Positions 10,470 through 22,317 of a stretch of DNA of 64,000 nucleotides are shown here, piece by piece. Source of the stretch: Polyporus tsugae. Lineage: Eukaryota; Basidiomycota; Agaricomycetes; Polyporales; Polyporaceae. How positions within the stretch are numbered: the first letter of the stretch is position 1; every line of letters begins with the position of its first letter. The translations under genes were made by a program, and so were the position numbers. Where the stretch lies: the NCBI GenBank assembly GCA_024305745.1, contig JAHRBS010000004.1, positions 2,232,001 to 2,296,000 on the forward strand. The letters are read 5' to 3'. The notes beneath the pieces were generated by a model. It had not been told where the DNA came from. It saw nothing but the letters and a program-made list of their open reading frames with translations, and did not search any database.

Positions 10470-11332
10470 CCGCTCAGCGGGGATCTCGAGTTACTCTAGC
10501 GTAACAGTTGAGGTCTTTTCGGCAGCTGCCTGGTATGCGGGGCGTAACCGTTCTTCGACGTCTAGCACGTCCACATTCCATGCGCATGCACATGGTCCTG
10601 AGTCTGCAGAACTCGATAGGTCAAAACCAAAACGCAATCGATTCCAATTGCCTATCTTCATGGCGAATGCCTCGCAGCCCCTCTTCTGAAGAGACTGAGG
10701 GTGCCGATAGCGGTTCTTAAACGACCCGCCTCGTACGCCCGGCTCGAGACGACCATGCGCGCGAGGTCTTTGTGCCGTGGCAGCGACGAGTGCGAGTAGT
10801 CCGGTATCGTGGCTCGAGTAGTGGGTATCGTGCACGGTCGGGCCCAAAAGCGTGAACGCGTGACGCGACGAGTTTGACGAGAAGGCCCGGGCGGTATAGT
10901 AGAGGCCTGCTAATCTGCCTGCCACCGAAGCCGAAGCCGAAGCGTCGCTGCCCTAAGGAGCGAGAAGGCTAAGAGCAAACACTCCTATCCCGAAACGAGT
11001 AAGGATGAGAAACGAGATATAGCCCATGTTGAAGAGAATGAGAGGTGCAGCCGGGGGGCGGAAATGAGGAGGGAGGGGAAACGAGAAAAAGGGTTACAGA
11101 GAGGTGTGCTTAAGTAGTTAGCACCGCACGGTTTAGGGCAGGCCACGGAAGTTCCCGGAGTTCTGTGCACATTAATATTGGCAATGGAGTGTCGGGGCGA
11201 CGATGACGTTATCACCCGTTGTAGCGCTCCCTCTCACAACAGACAACACAAATCTTCAATCCATACGTCCTTCATCTCTCGCCTTACAGAATTGTCCATA
11301 CTCCGCTACGAGCTTACAGTCCTACTGTAGTC

Positions 11333-12388
11333 ATGCCAGTCGAAATTCAAAGTGATCGGGCCATTCTCAAACATCCGAAGGCAAGTCCGGAGTCCTGTGC
11401 TCCATCGATTGAGCTGAACGCCGAACATAACCTATTAGGGTCCTTCTGCCGAGGTACTCTTTTATGGCGCTTCCGTCATCTCATGGAGGTCGGGCAGCGT
11501 CACGAACCCCGAGCCGATGGAACGGTTGTTTACGTCCGCAGAGGCCGCGCTCGATGGCAGCAAACCTGTGCGGGGGGGCATCCCTGTCGTCTTTCCGTGC
11601 TTCGGCCCACCCACGCACCCCGACCATGCGAAACTCCCACAGCACGGTTTTGCGCGGAACAACGTCTGGGCTTACAATGCCACGGTCATGGATACCGATG
11701 CTGGTGTCTCCGTAAGGCTCAGTAGGTGTATACACCATATGCGGATCTATCCAAAGGCTCAGTAGGGCTTGCAGCTCTGGAACCGAACACGGCCATTAAG
11801 GAGCGATATGCCCATCCATTTGAACTTGCCTATGTAGTCACCTTGGCCGAGCATGAGCTCAGTACGAACTTGCACGTCAAGAACAACGCGCTTTCGACTA
11901 CTCAGGCAATGGAATTCCAGGCACTGTTCCACAATTACATACGCGCTCCTGCAAACGACGTTCGCGTTTCGCCTCTGTTCGGCCTGTTATACTACGACAA
12001 AACGGAGGCGACCGAGGAGGCGCGGGCGACCCCGAAGGAGGAGACCCGGGAGAGCGTCGACGTGCTCAGTTTCACTGACTCTGTGTACGAGGATGCGCCT
12101 GGAAGATACGAGGTTCTTTGGGGCACTGGCGGTATTGAGATCGTGACGAAGAACCTCAAGGATGTTGTCGTCTGGAACCCGCAGGCGGAGGCGGGAAGTA
12201 AGATCGGAGATATGGAAGCTGGTGGATGGTATGTTTCCGTTTCCGAAGTATCCAAGGAACCGAAGTGTTTAACCGTCGCGTGCAGGGAGAAGTATATCTG
12301 TGTTGAGCCTGGTCATGTTTGCGGATTCGTCAAGTTGGAGGCAGGCGAAAAGTGGATCGGCCAGCAGGTGCTGAAAGTCAAGCTTTGA
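11333..12388 (+). CDS. Glucose-6-phosphate 1-epimerase (hexose-6-phosphate mutarotase)
   Basis: A cytosolic enzyme of the aldose-1-epimerase superfamily, of the yeast YMR099C type, that interconverts alpha and beta anomers of hexose 6-phosphates. Exons 11333-11380, 11439-11721, 11775-12228 and 12286-12388 give 295 residues. The family blocks are GPSAEVLFYGASVISW, GGIPVVFPCFGPP, HGFARNNVW, VRLTLEPN, HPFELAYVVTL, FQALFHNYI, and near the end VVVWNPQ, CVEPGHVCGFVKLEAGEKW. The histidine in QHGFAR and the glutamate in CVEPG fit the catalytic pair. The first intron has a GC donor (CCGAAG/GCAAGT), and acceptance at ..CTATTAG restores HPK-GPSAEV. The second intron (11722-11774) carries a second copy of the exon-end sequence AAGGCTCAGTAGG. 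Confidence 0.92.
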
Positions 12389-12637
12389 ATGTTCGTTGGG
12401 CAGCGAGAGAAGCTGAGTTAGCGTATATGTAGCAGGATTGAAGGACGCATTACCGTGGGTCGACCGGAGGGTGGTGGTGGGGCGTGCACGTGCCCTGAAC
12501 ACGTCGGAACGCGCGGGGTTGAGAGGCAAGAGTTACTTACAGTGCATCCTGACTGCTGCGTCCACCGCTTGTCTGTACATACTCCTTCTTGGTCCCTCTT
12601 GTATACTATTTCTTGGGCCCCATGGAACCACCTTGAC

Positions 12638-15600
12638 ATGTCTTCTCAGACTCCGTCCCTTCGTATCAAAATCAACCATATCGACTACACTATGGCCCCG
12701 CCGGGGTCGCTGGACAACTCGACCCTCCATCGTGTGCCTGTCATCCGTATTTATGGCGACTCTTCCATCGGGTTGAAAACATGCTTGCATCTACACCAGG
12801 TGTACCCATATTTCTTCGTGGAGTATCTAGGGAAGATGAACCCGGACATCGGTGCGTCCCCCATCCCATCCTCCTGCAAGCTTCCGCCCTCAACGAATGA
12901 TCTCTAGTAAACCGTTATGTCACAAAGCTCAAGCATTCGCTCAACCACGCCATTGCCATCTCTATGAAGCGCAACCCCCAGTCGCCCAAGTCCCAGTTCG
13001 TTCGTGCTGTTGTTCTTGTCAAAGGCGTACACTTCTACGGCTTCCACTCCAACTATTCCCCCTTCCTCAAGGTCCACATCGCTGACCCAGCCTTCATCAA
13101 CCGCGCCGTCACCATCATGCAGTCCGGAACGATTATGAAGACGCGCTTCCGCGCATACGAAAGCCACCTCTCCTATATCCTCCAATTCCTGTCCGACTTC
13201 GGTTTGTACGGCTGTGGCTGGATAGACCTGGGGCAGGTCTGGCAGCGCGGACGGGATGAGTTCGCAGAAGACGAGGGCGTCGATCCGGAGTTGGCACGCA
13301 CGTTAAGTGAGTTCAAGGACTCCGTATACCACCGCCAGACGCGTATGTCCCTGGAAGTGGACGCGCCCGCGCACCAAGTGCTCAACCGCCACAAACTTCG
13401 CGCGAGGAACATGCACCATACGCTCACCATCCCCGCACCCGACCTTCCCCCTGAGCCGCTAGTTCTAAGTGTACGCGAGCTTTGGGAAGACGAGCGCCAG
13501 CGACGAGTGGCGAAAGGACTAACGCCGTCCCCCGAGCTCCCGAAGGACCTGAGCACGAACTCGCGTGGGCCTGGGGGAGACTGGGTTTCCGAGGCGCGCT
13601 GGTGGGAGGAGATCCGGAAGCGCGTTGAGCGCGAGCGCGGTCGCGAGGCCGTGCCCCTGAAGATGTCCTGGGAGAAGTGGGTCATGACGACCTTCGAAAG
13701 CGTTGAGGCCCTCTGGGAACAGGAGTACAAGACCTGGAAGCCGTATGGAAGCCAAGACGACGCGGAGGATAACCGCACTGAGGACGAACCTGCCATTAAA
13801 GAAGCCAATCCGTACCAGTCATCGCAGATGTCTGCACTCGGGGGCAATGTACGTGACGAAGGCTATAGCGAACAGGACAATGGTGACGTGGACGTTGACG
13901 AGACCATGCTTGCCAGCCAAGACATAACTCGTCTGATGGAGCATGAAGAGGCTGAGTGGCGGAAGGAGGCTAACGGGCATCTCGAACCCGAGCTAGAGGA
14001 GGAATTCCCTGAAGAGGACGAGGAGGGGCCGCCTCCGGATCTCCAGTCTGAGGCCGGGGACGTCGAAGAGAGGTGCCATTTGCTTTCACGATGTACTCAG
14101 CATTCCTGATGGAATTGGATGTAGATCAAGCGACCCGTTCAAGGACTCCGGAGAGGCTACGCCCTCACCTTCCAAGACCGGCAATCAATTCAAGGATATT
14201 TGGTCGAAGATCACAAAGTAGGATGTTATCTCCGGCTGCAATATTCAGTGTCTGACGATGTATTAAAATGTGCACAACCAGGTCTTCTTCAAGGCAACGT
14301 TCTCAGTCTGTTACTTCGAATGGGCTAAAGACTCCCACCAAGTGAGTGATTCAGAAATCACCATGGAATTCGTGCTAATGCAATATCAGGGTATATTATA
14401 GACAATTTCTATCACTCGGAGTCCTGACGGCTTGGTTCTTAGGCTCGTCGATACACTCCAAGCTGGGCCACTCCGACAAAGCCTCATACCCCCTCGACGT
14501 CAACCTATGTTCCTGCTAAGAGGCCGTTTTCCAGCACAACGGATAAGGAGCTGGGTGATCCCAACTCGACGCATGTGGCAGAGTCACCCCGGACAATATT
14601 CCAACCCTTGCCTGCCAACGCCGTGGAGGAAGAAGTGTTGCCTCAGTTGGACGTTGAGGTGCTCGACCGTTTCCGTGAAGCCAGCATTCCCCTTGGCGCC
14701 GATCCAAGACCGTTGAAGAGACGGAGACTAGATCCCCAACCACCTGAGGCCAGTTACACATCGAGTTCTCATTATGGCTCGTCACACTCCACGCCTGGAC
14801 GGCCTATGGCGACCCGCCCTAGCTCGCAGCCCATGACGTTATCTACTGTGTCAAGTTCCCTACACTATGGCCAAAACGTCTACGTCTACGCATCCCGTCC
14901 TCCTACGTCAACCGAGCTCATCGGAAGCACTGACCGGTATGGTATCCCGAGCAAGATGTACCGCGACCCTTGGTATTCGAAAGAGACCGACGCGCCCGAA
15001 CGGCCGCGCGAATACGCCGGTCTCGTCTTCCATTTAAAGGGTGGCGAGGGTATTGGCAACCTGAAGGACTGGAAGAGCCGCGAAAGCGCCCCATCGGCGA
15101 GTGGAGACCCCGCCCGACCGTTGGATCCGACCGGTGTCGGAGGCTGGGAGTACGCTAGCACGCCGCCGACAGTGCGACAGGTGCGCAAGTGGCTAAAGGA
15201 GCAGAAGGTACGTCTGGACGCGCGCACCGGCCACACCAAGGACTCCTCCCAGGTACCTTCCATTCCGTTCTTGTTGAAATATACCATCGTTGACACTCCT
15301 CAAACAGATTGAGGGCCCGACACAACGGAATCCGTACGGGCTACAGAGCACGCTTGCCCCACGCTCTGACAAGGCGCAGCGAGCGGGACAGAGCATGATG
15401 GTTCTGACGCTCGAAGTCTTCGGTGAGTCGACCTGGCATTGCCGTACTGCCCGAGTTTTACACCCTGTTTTCGTCTTCTCAGCGCCTTCTAAGGACGATC
15501 GTGTTTCGGACCCAAACGATGATGAGATTACCGCGGTATTCTATTCCTTCCAGAGCAATGACCGGGAGGCCGGAGAGGGCTTCACTTGCGAATCAGGCAT

Positions 15601-18600
15601 CATCGCTGTTGACAACGACCAGCTCAATCCACGCCGACTGCGAAGCCTCAAGGCGGAGTTCGTTGACAGCGAACTGGAGTTGCTGAACAGGCTCGTTGAC
15701 GTGATCCTCGAACTCGACCCCGACGTCCTCTCCGGATGGGAAGTGCAGGCAGCCTCGTGGGGATACCTCAGCGCTCGCGGGCGTAGTTACGGTGAGAACG
15801 GGAATAGACCCTCCATCATATATTTCGGCCGTTGATGCTCAAGTCAGGGCTGGATGTGGGCGAGCAAATATCACGAGCTCCAGGGAGGACCTCTGGCGGA
15901 TATGATGCGTGGGCTATGAAGACGTCCTCCACCTTCAAGGTGATTGGGCGCCACGTTCTGAACCTGTGGCGCATCATGCGCTCGGAACAGACCTTCAACA
16001 TCTACACTTTTGAGCATGTGGTGTTCCAACTTCTCCATCGACGGTATGTCCTACAAACATTTTGCTGTGCCTTCATTCCTCTGATGCCTCCATAGGACGC
16101 CGTGGTACAGCCCGAGGACCCTCACGGGGTGGTACAACAGTCCAATGCCGGAGCGTACCGATCGGGTTCTGCGCCACTTTGCAGCCCGGACGTCAATGGT
16201 CCTGGAGATGTTGGATGTCGCCGAAGTCGTGACCAAGAACGCGTACGTATCACATCATCAAACGCTTGACAGTACCTAACACGGCAGAACAGCGAGTTTG
16301 CAAGAGTATTCGGTGTCGACTTCTTCTCCGTGCTAAGTCGTGGATCTCAGTTCAAAGTCGAGTCGTTCATGTTTCGCATCGCCAAGCCTGAAAGCTTTGT
16401 ACTTTTATCCCCTAGTAAACAAGACGTGAGTTCCTTGATATCTGCTTGGTTCGTGTACTCATCCCCGCGCGTTTCAGGTCGGCAAGCAAAATGCTGCTGA
16501 ATGCATGCCGCTCATCATGGAACCGCTTTCCGCCTTCTACAGCAGTCCACTTGTAGTCCTAGACTTCCAATCACTGTATCCCTCCATCATGATCGCCTAT
16601 AATTATTGCTATTCTACTTGCCTCGGACGTATTACTGACTTCAAGGGGACCTACAAGTTCGGCGTCACCGATCTCCGCCAACCTGCAGGCCTCCTTGATA
16701 CACTACAAGACCACATCAATGGTGAGTTCATATATGGGCGATCCAGGAACTTTCTCACATCTTCCCTTATATTCCCTTTTAGTCGCGCCAAACGGGATTA
16801 TGTATGTCAAGCCGACAGTACGCAAGGGACTGTTAGGACGTATGTTAACGGAGCTGTTGGACACGAGAGTCATGGTCAAGCAGGCGATGAAGGGAGTCAA
16901 AGACGACAAGGTGAGGGTAGCGCTTGTCACGTCCAATGCGGATTTCTCACTTGTTACAGGCTCTTCGCAGGATCCTGGATGCACGGCAACTTGGGCTCAA
17001 GTATATCGCGAACGTCACGTATGGTTATACAAGCGCCACTTTCTCGGGTCGCATGCCTGCGGTCGAGATTGCGGATAGCATCGTCCAGAGCGGCCGGGAG
17101 ACTCTAGAGAAGGTGGGTTGATGCCCTGCACAGTTAATTCCGGGTTACGTGTCCTGACCCCGCGTGCCTGCTAGGCCATCCGCACTATTAATTCGACCAA
17201 GAAGTGGGGTGCGAAGGTCGTATACGGTGACACGGACTCCCTGTTCATCTATCTCCCGGGGAAGACGAAGGAGCAAGCTTTCCGCATCGGTCAGGACATG
17301 GCGGATACGATCACATCGATGAATCCCGCTCCAGTCAAGCTGAAGTTTGAGAAGGTCGGTCGGTCCTCCGAATGAAGTCTTCTTGCATATCAAGTTTCGT
17401 GGCGCAGGTCTATCTCCCATGTGTCCTCATGGCGAAGAAGCGCTACGTGGGCTTCAAGTTCGAGAACCCCGATGACAAGGAACCCGCGTTTGACGCGAAG
17501 GGTATCGAGACCGTCCGTCGGGATGGCATTCCTGCGCAACAGAAGATGACAGAAACCTGTTTAAAGTCAGCACCATGGTAACCATTCCGTGTCCGTGTAC
17601 TCTCCCTGACTGTCTTTTCAGGATCCTCTTCCGGACACAAGACCTCAGTGAAGTCAAGGATTACTGCTGTCGAACGTGGGGTCGCATTCTGGAAAACAAG
17701 GTTTCTGTGCAAGACTTCATCTTCGCGAAGGAAGTCAGGATGGGCACTTACAGGTTTGTCGATTCCACTCGCTGTTCCAACACACATACTTATCAAAAAA
17801 AAAATCGCTTTAGTGACAAAGTACCACCTCCGCCTGGCGTAACCGTCGCCGCGCGTCGGATGCTCGAGGATCCCAACGACGAGCCCCAGTACGGTCAACG
17901 CATACCGTATGTGATCACTCGGGGTGAGCCTGGTTCAAGGCTCGTGGACCGAGCAACAGCACCGCATGAGCTGTTCAGAGATAGGTGTTTTTCTTCCATC
18001 TCAAGCATCTCGTTGAGCATCTGAGTGCTGATCGCTGCTATGTAGTCATAAACGCTTGGATGCAGCGTACTACATCTCCCGTGTTCTGATCCCTCCATTG
18101 GAACGGATATTCAACCTCGTTGGGGCGGATGTGCGCAGTTGGTTTGACGATATGCCGAAGAGCCTGCGCGCCGACCAGCCCGACGTCACCTTATCTCCGA
18201 GGAAGAACAGAAGAACAGTCATGGTCGCGAACGCCCTCAAAATTGATGATCACTTTACGAGTTCGCATTGCTTGGTTTGCGGGACGTTCACTCTTGACGG
18301 TGCGCAATCACGAACTATCGTTGTTTCCCTGAGAGTTCTTACTCACAACCGTCACAGTGTTATGCGAGGTTTGCCGCTCTGATGATGCATCGACAATGAG
18401 CGAGCTTCTGGCTCGGGTGCAGAAGACTGAGGCTCAGCTGAAGGACGTGCATCTCGTTTGTGGCTCGTGTTGTGGGACCGCCCCCGCCGAACCGGTGCCA
18501 TGCGAGTCGTTGGACTGTCCGTGGATGTATGAACGCAAGAAATTGGAGAGCAAGGCGGAAGCTCTGACGACTATTCACGACCTGATTGAAGAGATGGAAA

Positions 18601-18671
18601 ATGGATGGTGCATGGACGAGCCTGAGAGCGAAGACAACGGGACAGACTCTGGAGACAGTATTATAGCATAG
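12638..18671 (+). CDS. REV3: DNA polymerase zeta catalytic subunit REV3
   Basis: This is the catalytic subunit of the translesion polymerase zeta, a B-family DNA polymerase acting in nuclear damage tolerance. It is split by many short introns and should encode roughly 1,600 residues. The N-terminal block (LRIKINHIDYTMAPPGSLD, then YGDSSIGLKTCLHLHQVYPYFF) is typical of REV3. The middle is long, acidic and poorly conserved. The exonuclease-like region follows (LDPDVLSGWEVQ). The polymerase motifs are intact: DFQSLYPSIM from 16562, NVTYGYTSATFSGRMP, VVYGDTDSLF near 17220 and MAKKRYVGFKF. The C-terminus has two cysteine clusters, CLVC...CEVC and CGSCC...CESLDC. By analogy with yeast the second binds an Fe-S cluster and accessory subunits. 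The ATG at 12638 precedes the conserved block by only a few residues. Confidence 0.95.
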
Positions 18672-18967
18672 ATTCACATTCAGTTCTGTATGCGTATAGG
18701 GACTCGCCGTAGGGAGGTTTAACAGCAAGCATTGCTACTTACAGCGTATAGTACAAAGGATGCATCCAGAGCGTGAGCCTCATCGTCAATATTCCGAGAG
18801 ATATATATGTGGCGGCACGCCGGACCGCGGCAGGACACGGACCGAGCGCTGCCAAGCCGCACGCGCCGAAGCATATGCAGACTGCGCATGGCACCTTGCA
18901 CGTCGGCGGGCTTGTTCTCGCTATACAGTGACACATCCCTTAGAACTCGATACCGAACAAACCGACC
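18672..18967. other. REV3 3' flank and upstream region of the AGTRAP-like gene
   Basis: This gap of 296 bases has an AT-rich atatatatgt stretch near 18800. It contains no gene I can support. Confidence 0.4.
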
Positions 18968-19794
18968 ATGGCAGACTTCATACAAGCTCTGGATCCCTCA
19001 AAACTCGTCATTGTAGGCACGGTACGTCTCCAACAGGTCCACCCAATACTGCCCTCGTTCCCAGTCTCATACCGAACGACGCCTTTTCATTCTCGCTCTT
19101 TCCCACTCTAGGCTATGTCGTTTGTGACAAGCGTATTTTCCGCGCCGGTATACAACCTTCCCATTTTCCTCTTTGGAGTCCTCGCACAAGAGCACTCGGA
19201 GACGATCCAGTCCTTGCAGGCCGTACGTATTGTTCATTGCTGGCTTCCTGCAGAAGAGTTGCGCCGCCCACTCACACGCCGCGCGGGACGCTTCCGCAGT
19301 TCACCTACCTTCTTGCCGGGTCGATGCTCTTCGATATCATCTGGATGTCGAACAATTCCCAACACTGGTTCGCGAGGCTCGTGACCGTCCTCCTCCTCAT
19401 CCTCAAGGTGCGTACTCCTCCATATCCGAAATGCTCGCACCCAGGCAAACTCGGGCACGCACGCAACACAGCTCCCTGCCATTTTCGCCTTCGCAACCGC
19501 CCTCCGCCAACGTGGTGGATCGTTCTCCGGCCTGAATATCCGCGGAAACGACCTCTCCGGCGCCACAGGTGAGTACATATACGCACCCGGCTTGTTGCCG
19601 CGAGTAACTTCGAGCTGTTGGCAGTATGGTCCATGCCTGGTGGCTTCACCTCCAGTTTTGGCGGACGGGACGGCTACCAGAACGTCGAGGATCCGGCTCC
19701 GACTCCCAAACCTTCCCTCAGCGTGCCTCCTCCCCAGCCTGCGCCGCAGCCCCCTCAGCCCCAAACCGCACCTGGAGCGTACCAAAATGTCTAG
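18968..19794 (+). CDS. AGTRAP-like four-helix membrane protein
   Basis: A small multi-pass membrane protein of 179 residues from five exons (18968-19021, 19112-19222, 19300-19407, 19472-19568, 19625-19794; 540 nt). After MADFIQALDPSKLVIVGTAM come hydrophobic segments around VYNLPIFLFGVLAQ, FTYLLAGSMLFDIIWM, ARLVTVLLLILKLPAIFAFA, then LRQRGGSFSG. The order (short hydrophobic hairpins, a DI-[WV] motif after the second helix, 'LLLILK...ALRQRGG', then a soluble tail with a YQNV-like element) resembles the animal angiotensin II receptor-associated protein AGTRAP. The tail is Pro/Gln-rich and ends GAYQNV. Animal AGTRAP sits in endomembranes and interacts with a receptor fungi lack, so the fungal role is unknown. 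The assignment is by remembered similarity. Confidence 0.7.
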
Positions 19795-20562
19795 AGGCTC
19801 ACACCCGCTGTGGGCCAATCAGAGAGGGAACGTCTGTCATTTTAGAGAAGGCTCTGTATACGACGTGGAGAAGGGTATATGCTCCTCAGTGTGTGCTTAC
19901 GTTGTGTCTATGTACCGGACACCAATCGCAAATAACGGCTTCCTACCTCGCAGCGTGTACGATGTCGGGCCTACTTATCCATAGCCATCAAGTGCGACTG
20001 GGAGCATTGCTCTGCGGCGTACTACTGTCTGTGGCGTAATCCAACTGTTGACCGGCTTTCCGACTGGGCCATGGCAGGGCTGGGCCCCCTTCGTCAGTGG
20101 AAGAAGCCCTTGCCTACGCACAAACCCCCTGCTCGATGGTCGAGTCATCAATTTCAGGGATGTTCCAGAAAACATTCGCGGCCAATGCCACCACTAACTC
20201 TCAGTCCGGGCCGTAGTCTCGTACAGATCCCCTGTCCTCGCGACCGTCACCGGCTGCAATCCCGTATTCCGGAGAACCCGTCTCTCGTTATTCGATCTCG
20301 ACGTTCAAACTTTCACTAGTAATCCTACGGAGACCCGCTAGATCTGTTGCTGCTGTCCGACGATACCGTACCCGCTGTCACTAGGGTCCTGCGCATTCCC
20401 AAGATCTACGCAACCACATACGTAAAAAGTGCAAACGGGGAGGATGAGAACCCTGGACCTCAGCACGTGTTGCACAACCCAATTTACTTCGGGGTACTTA
20501 GTCAAAGACGACGACCAGCGGAATTCGAAGCGACGATTAACATTCTGACAGGATCGCGCTGA
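19795..20562. other. Intergenic region upstream of the BTB gene
   Basis: Frames here (for example 20347-20562 plus) have no recognisable motif and end in stops before the BTB frame. An upstream exon of the BTB gene could be hidden here, but I cannot place one with confidence. Confidence 0.35.
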
Positions 20563-21612
20563 ACGTTCGCTGAGGACTCTTGCTCCACCAAACGTCGTTG
20601 GCTCTCCAGCTGTCCCAATGAGACGGCTCTTGTCGCCCCAGGAGAGTCATCCAAACCAGCAAACGGCCAAGAAAAATTCACTCGTGATGCCGTCTTCCAG
20701 CCAGAAGTCGGCAATCTCATCCTCCTCGCTGCTGGTACCGCCTTCCACATTTTACGGAGTCCCCTTTTGAAGAAGTCAGCTGTGTTCGCGGATATGTTCG
20801 CCGCGGGTTCCCCAGACGCGACCGAGACGTTCGACGGCTGTCCCGTCGGCCACCTATCAGACCACCCGGAGGACTTGAGAGATTTCTTCCAATACTACTC
20901 AGGTGAGTGCTCGTCCATTCTGCCTGTCTTCATCGTTCATGACCATAATTGGACTCTATACATTGTCAGATTGAACGACGGGGTGCCCCTGTCCGCCTTC
21001 TCGAAACTCCATGCTGCCATCCATCTCGCGCACAAGTATCAGTGCCCCGACGTCGAAACGGTCGCGTTGTTCATTCTAAAGAAGTATTACACCTCCCACT
21101 TTATCGAACACGACAGGTACCACCCATCCAATCCACGCTGTCCACCCCGCCGCTGCAAGCCGCCAATCGCCGCCGTCCACATTGCCCGCCTGACGGAGAC
21201 GCCTTCGATGCTTCCCTTCGCCCTCTACTTGGTTGGTTCTCTCTCGAGTAACATGGTGGATGGGTACAAGCGGCGAGACGGGTCTGTCGAATACCTCGCT
21301 GCCTACGACCTCAGGCGGTGCATTGGTGCACGAAGGGGATGCAGGACAGCCGAACAATGCAAGGCGGGGCTCAGCGGCATTTGTAATCAGATGCAGCTGG
21401 GCACACGGGGAGAATGCGAAGTTTTAGAGCCCAACCTTGAAAGTATCGAGAGCTGGATGGAGCTTTGTGAGGTGTGCGGGGTATGCAAGAGGAAGATGCT
21501 GTACCGCGACGTAGAGGTGCGGAGAAGAGCGTGGAACTTCTGTTACGCGATATATTTGGGTCGACAGTCGAGGCTGAGTCGTGGTTTCACGAATGATTCA
21601 GAAGTACTGTAA
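20563..21612 (+). CDS. BTB/POZ domain protein (5' end unresolved)
   Basis: The frame from 20563 to 21612 codes a BTB/POZ-type protein like the many copies found in basidiomycete genomes. These bind other proteins, often as adaptors, but targets of this subgroup are unknown. Visible parts are FTRDAVFQPEVGNLILLAAG, AFHILRSPLLKKSAVFADMF, then a long helix region HAAIHLAHKYQCPDVETVALFILKKYY, and a cysteine-containing C-terminal part (CGVCKRKMLYRDVEVRRR, then FCYAIYLGRQSRL). There is no in-frame ATG between the stop at 20560 and the BTB core, so the true start must lie in an upstream exon or the gene is truncated. A GTGAGT at about 20900 looks like a donor, but using it with the next CAG would create a stop, so reading through is more likely. 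Confidence 0.6.
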   Translation, partial: TFAEDSCSTKRRWLSSCPNETALVAPGESSKPANGQEKFTRDAVFQPEVGNLILLAAGTAFHILRSPLLKKSAVFADMFAAGSPDATETFDGCPVGHLSDHPEDLRDFFQYYSGECSSILPVFIVHDHNWTLYIVRLNDGVPLSAFSKLHAAIHLAHKYQCPDVETVALFILKKYYTSHFIEHDRYHPSNPRCPPRRCKPPIAAVHIARLTETPSMLPFALYLVGSLSSNMVDGYKRRDGSVEYLAAYDLRRCIGARRGCRTAEQCKAGLSGICNQMQLGTRGECEVLEPNLESIESWMELCEVCGVCKRKMLYRDVEVRRRAWNFCYAIYLGRQSRLSRGFTNDSEVL

Positions 21613-22317
21613 GTAACTCAACCGATGTCCTCTCCAGTCTCCGTTCTTCATTCAAGCGGAACATGAATGCACGCAGAAGACTTGATGCACAAATGATCCC
21701 TAACTGGCTGCTTCTGGCGTTGGAGTTGCAGGCGGGGCCGATATCCGGTCGAGGTGGGTCGCGAAACTCCTTGCGCACATTCCAACTCGCCCGGACGCCA
21801 GTGGCCCGTAGGTCAACTGAATACTCGCTGACAGTGGCGATCGCGAGCTGTGTGTCAAGGCTGCCTAGGACGCCTGAGTGACACAGTAGGGCCGCACTAG
21901 AGGGCAACCGAAGAAGCGCTATGTACTACCCGGAATCCCGACGAGGGAGATCTATACGTAGGCGAGAGCCGGGGGAGGGAGACAGAGGAACTCGGAGGGC
22001 AGCCTGGAGTCAGCGACCAACGCGGGACGCATGATAGAGAATTCTCTCCGAGGTTCTCGGGGACGGCGAACGGGACGCTGGTCCGCGAAGTGCGGGGAGC
22101 CGTGAACGCGTGCCAAAGTTCGACCATCGGGCGACCAACGCGTTGGAAGGAGAACACAATCGCCGCGTGCTTGACACGATGCTTGAGGATATCAAGCACC
22201 AAACACAGGCCTGCTTCTCCTTTCCGTAGTAGCCTGACCTGACCTGATCTTCCCCCAGTTTCTCCCCTCCGATCGGCCACTCAACTGCTTCACCTACCCC
22301 CGAAGATCCACGACGCT
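21613..22317. other. Intergenic region before the transaldolase gene
   Basis: This holds the 3' flank of the BTB gene and the promoter of the transaldolase-like gene. I see no supported gene, repeat or TATA box. Confidence 0.45.

Larger units (their letters stand above)
9011..11332. other. Long gene-poor gap with minisatellites
   Basis: This 2.3-kb gap lies between the divergent PP2A-A and epimerase genes. Besides the two tandem arrays listed separately, it has a gccgaa triplet of hexamers near 10927-10943. Open frames across the arrays (for example plus 9651-10091 and minus 10925-10491) are low-complexity Arg/Ser/Gly-rich translations, not recognisable proteins. I therefore call no gene here. 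Confidence 0.5.
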
